Shown: positions 62,917-64,000 of the stretch, piece by piece | Layout of the letters: each line of letters starts with the position of its first letter | Position numbering within the stretch: the first letter of the stretch is position 1 | Assembly: GCA_963736595.1 (NCBI GenBank) | Contig: CAVTPG010000010.1 | Location: forward strand, 124,001-188,000 | DNA: 64,000 nucleotides | Reading direction: 5' to 3' | From: Parapontixanthobacter sp963736595 | GTDB taxonomy: Bacteria > Pseudomonadota > Alphaproteobacteria > Sphingomonadales > Sphingomonadaceae | Translations under genes and position numbers: made by a program | The notes under the pieces: model-generated | Seen by the model: the letters and a program-made list of their open reading frames with translations, nothing else | Database searches by the model: none | What the model was told of the DNA's origin: nothing

Positions 62917-63465
62917 ATGCGCGCTTATCTAAAAACCTCGCTCCGCTATTTCGCTGTCGGCTTTGCGCTGACTTGCACGGGTGCAGGCGCGATCCAGTTG
63001 AGTGCGCAAGCGATTGCCGCGCATAACACCAACGCGCCGGTCAGCTTTGCCGCCGACCGCACCGAATTGCAGGATCGGCAGGACCGCGTCATTCTGGCCG
63101 GCAATGTGGATATCACGCAGGCCGGCTTGCGCCTTCAGGCCGAACGGATCTTGATTAACTTCACCAGTGCAGGATCGGGCAGCATCAACCGCATGACCGC
63201 TACTGGCGGCGTGCGTGTGACACGCGGAAACGAAGCGGCCAGCGGCAACAATGCGATTTATGACTTCAACCGCCGGATCATCACCATGTCGGGCAATGTC
63301 AGCTTGCGGCGTGGCAACGACGTGCTTCGCGGTGGGCGGCTGACAATTGATTTGCGCAGCGGCGTGTCATCGGTCGATGGCAGCGCGCAAGGCGCATCTG
63401 GCGCAAGCGGAGAAGCTGGCAGTTCGGGCCGTGTGACCGGCAGTTTCACTGTTCCTGAAAGTTAA
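62917..63465 (+). CDS. lptA: LPS export protein LptA
   Basis: A 182-residue periplasmic protein that polymerises into the LPS bridge. Signal peptide to about residue 36 (ending AQAIAA), then the jellyroll OstA domain with APVSFAADRTELQDRQDRVILAGNVDITQ broken by strand turns, and a Gly/Ser-rich tail from about 158. The ATG at 62917 has AGGAAG upstream; a TTG at 62896 is less likely. lptB, which often follows, is replaced here by a nucleotidyltransferase gene 16 bases downstream. Confidence 0.88.
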   Translation: MRAYLKTSLRYFAVGFALTCTGAGAIQLSAQAIAAHNTNAPVSFAADRTELQDRQDRVILAGNVDITQAGLRLQAERILINFTSAGSGSINRMTATGGVRVTRGNEAASGNNAIYDFNRRIITMSGNVSLRRGNDVLRGGRLTIDLRSGVSSVDGSAQGASGASGEAGSSGRVTGSFTVPES

Positions 63466-63481
63466 GGCGCAGGGCGCGGGC

Positions 63482-64000
63482 ATGGATCGCGCGGATTTGA
63501 AACGCCTGCGCTTTGCCTTGCTGGGCTTGATGGGTAATGGCGAGCCCTTGCAAAGCCAGCCACCGTGTAAATTGTCCGACAGCGACTGGACCACGATCGA
63601 CCGCCTTGCTGCGGCGCATCGCCTGCAACCACATTTACACGGACGGCAGCAGCGTGGTGAGCTTACGATAGCTATACCGGAAGTTATGGCCACGCACTGG
63701 CGCACCGCGCATCGTGCGCAAGCCATGATCGCGTTGACGCAGAAGCGCGCATTGCTCGATGCCGACAAAGTGTTGCGAGAGGCAGGAATGCAGCCCATCG
63801 CGCTGAAAGGGGCGTTTCTGGCGTGGCACAGCTATCCGGCGGCAGCAGAACGGCCCATGCGCGACATCGATGTGTTGGTCGCACCTGACGAAGTGTTGCA
63901 CGGCTTTGCATTGCTGGAAAAAGCGGGGTGGCACAGCGATGTCACGGATCGCGCGCTACTGCCGGAAATTGCCGCGACACAGCGCCATTTGCCGCCGCTG
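63482..64000 (+). CDS. Nucleotidyltransferase family protein, 3' end outside window
   Basis: Starts at ATG 63482, 16 bases after lptA, and stays open for 173 codons to the window end. IALKGAFLAWHSYPAAAERPMRDIDVLV is broken here by the family features: a K-G pair, the RPMRDIDVLV metal motif with its Asp residues, and a preceding helical region. This is the PF14907-type nucleotidyltransferase, often found in peptide or exopolysaccharide-linked clusters of sphingomonads with PqqD-like and HprK-related genes. Whether such genes follow is outside the window. Substrate unknown. Confidence 0.8.
   Translation, partial: MDRADLKRLRFALLGLMGNGEPLQSQPPCKLSDSDWTTIDRLAAAHRLQPHLHGRQQRGELTIAIPEVMATHWRTAHRAQAMIALTQKRALLDADKVLREAGMQPIALKGAFLAWHSYPAAAERPMRDIDVLVAPDEVLHGFALLEKAGWHSDVTDRALLPEIAATQRHLPPL

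Overview
The window comes from an alphaproteobacterium, most likely Sphingomonadales and probably close to Erythrobacteraceae. The evidence is a sphingolipid-type serine palmitoyltransferase at the left edge, a Rhodobacter-type gene transfer agent (GTA) cluster arranged as in sphingomonads (DUF6127 between portal and protease, DUF2793 at the end), a MipZ division ATPase, a PEP-CTERM protein with the sphingomonad-style sorting tail, and short RNase D, LptC and LptA genes. Base composition is moderately GC-rich by eye, with a visibly more AT-rich stretch at 1073-2509 and another around 17916-20330. I see no tRNA, rRNA, CRISPR array, insertion sequence or plasmid genes.

Layout. 1-4000: the end of the serine palmitoyltransferase gene, a lipoprotein with a cadherin-like domain and a propeller-like region, a frameshifted DsbA-like thioredoxin and a YqaA/DedA-type membrane protein. 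4083-18397: one co-directional GTA cluster (small and large terminase, portal, DUF6127, prohead protease, capsid, connector, tail tube, two tail chaperones, tape measure, distal tail protein, hub, NlpC/P60 peptidase, tail tip, DUF2793). 18585-24116: OmpA, Cu/Zn superoxide dismutase, an MFS transporter, QueC, DUF3617, Hsp33. 24181-27291: argD-argF and a double cold-shock protein. 27628-31047: BLH-type phosphatase, a small membrane protein, a sterol desaturase family enzyme and a GMC oxidoreductase. 31202-32862: glnK-amtB behind a near-perfect sigma-54 promoter. 33051-41152: endonuclease/exonuclease/phosphatase protein (frameshifted), FMN-binding protein, alpha/beta hydrolase, prfC, pheT, pheS, rplT, rpmI. 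41328-47156: hisN, prs, glpX, hom and two secreted proteins. 47561-50201: a tonB-exbB-exbD-exbD energizing operon. 50262-55195: a ligase-associated helicase, a DUF2059 protein (frameshifted) and phosphomannomutase/phosphoglucomutase. 55278-59402: a J-domain protein with mipZ, panC, and the glutathione-dependent formaldehyde pair (dehydrogenase frameshifted, plus S-formylglutathione hydrolase). 59520-64000: PEP-CTERM protein, TraR/DksA, ung, rnd, lptC, lptA and a nucleotidyltransferase cut by the window end.

Most genes are core metabolism or envelope functions. The GTA cluster is the most distinctive part: the TIM-barrel-like segment sits on the distal tail protein instead of the tail-tip protein, the usual g7 slot holds only a 57-residue basic ORF, and the capsid gene is bracketed by RNA hairpins, one with a T-tract. 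Four otherwise intact genes each carry exactly one single-base indel. All four are restored to normal length by one base, which points to sequence error more than to pseudogenes.
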